6,709 nucleotides of DNA, from the NCBI GenBank assembly GCA_028865845.1, contig JAGWJK010000243.1:1-6709 (forward strand). The letters run 5' to 3'. This stretch comes from Rhizobiaceae bacterium. Lineage in GTDB: Bacteria; Pseudomonadota; Alphaproteobacteria; Rhizobiales; Rhizobiaceae. Shown piece after piece: positions 6,627 to 6,709 of this stretch (positions within the stretch are counted from its first letter, which is position 1; every line of letters begins with the position of its first letter). A model generated the notes under the pieces. It was not told where the DNA came from, searched no databases, and worked only from the letters and a program-made list of their open reading frames with translations. The position numbers and the translations under genes are program-made.

Positions 6627-6655
6627 GGACGACGGGCTAGGGCTGCGAGGGGCAA

Positions 6656-6709
6656 GTGAGAATTCTTCTGGTCGAGGACGACGAGACGATCGGTGGCGCC
6701 GTACGCGAT
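6656..6709 (+). CDS. Two-component response regulator, N-terminal fragment (cut by window edge)
   Basis: Eighteen codons are visible, reading MRILLVEDDETIGGAVRD from a GTG start. MRILLVEDD is the classic first beta strand and acidic cluster of a CheY-like receiver domain, and this exact style is most common in OmpR/PhoB-class regulators. The phosphorylated Asp and output domain lie beyond the window. GAGG at 6647-6650 is 5 nt upstream of the GTG and supports the start. It is divergent from the mutarotase gene, and I see nothing that ties it to polyol use. OmpR class is inferred from only these residues. Confidence 0.72.
   Translation, partial: MRILLVEDDETIGGAVRD

Overview
This is a high-GC alphaproteobacterial window, most likely Rhizobiales (Rhizobium/Agrobacterium/Sinorhizobium-like). 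It is dominated by a sorbitol/mannitol (polyol) uptake and oxidation locus of the smoEFGK-mtlK type. This assignment comes from reading the protein motifs and gene order; no database search was possible.

Layout, right to left, since almost everything is on the minus strand. A FucU/RbsD-type sugar mutarotase gene (6424-5969) is followed by a SorC/DeoR-type sugar-responsive regulator (5915-4959). A 145-bp intergenic region then holds a good sigma70-like promoter and palindromes. Next come the periplasmic solute-binding protein smoE (4813-3497), a 155-bp gap with two tandem hairpins, two permease genes smoF (3341-2469) and smoG (2467-1625), and the ATPase gene smoK (1612-614). After a 141-bp hairpin-rich gap comes the first third of a mannitol 2-dehydrogenase gene, mtlK (472 to beyond the left edge). 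At the right edge a two-component response regulator gene starts on the plus strand at 6656, divergent from fucU. No gap exceeds 300 bases.

How the genes work together (inference from family knowledge): SmoE captures a hexitol in the periplasm, SmoF and SmoG form the membrane channel, and SmoK drives import with ATP. MtlK oxidises the polyol to a ketose (mannitol to fructose) with NAD. The SorC-type protein probably controls the unit, and the mutarotase may speed interconversion of sugar ring forms.

The gene set is a known system, and I see no new enzyme or defence module. The most interesting signal is regulatory. The 7-mer TTTGCTC/GAGCAAA occurs five times in the window, and all five copies lie upstream of transcription units: three around the smoE promoter, one before mtlK and one before fucU. 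At smoE they form a perfect 9+9 bp palindrome over the regulator stop codon and a 7+7 bp palindrome over the predicted transcription start. This looks like an undocumented local operator set for the linked SorC-family regulator.
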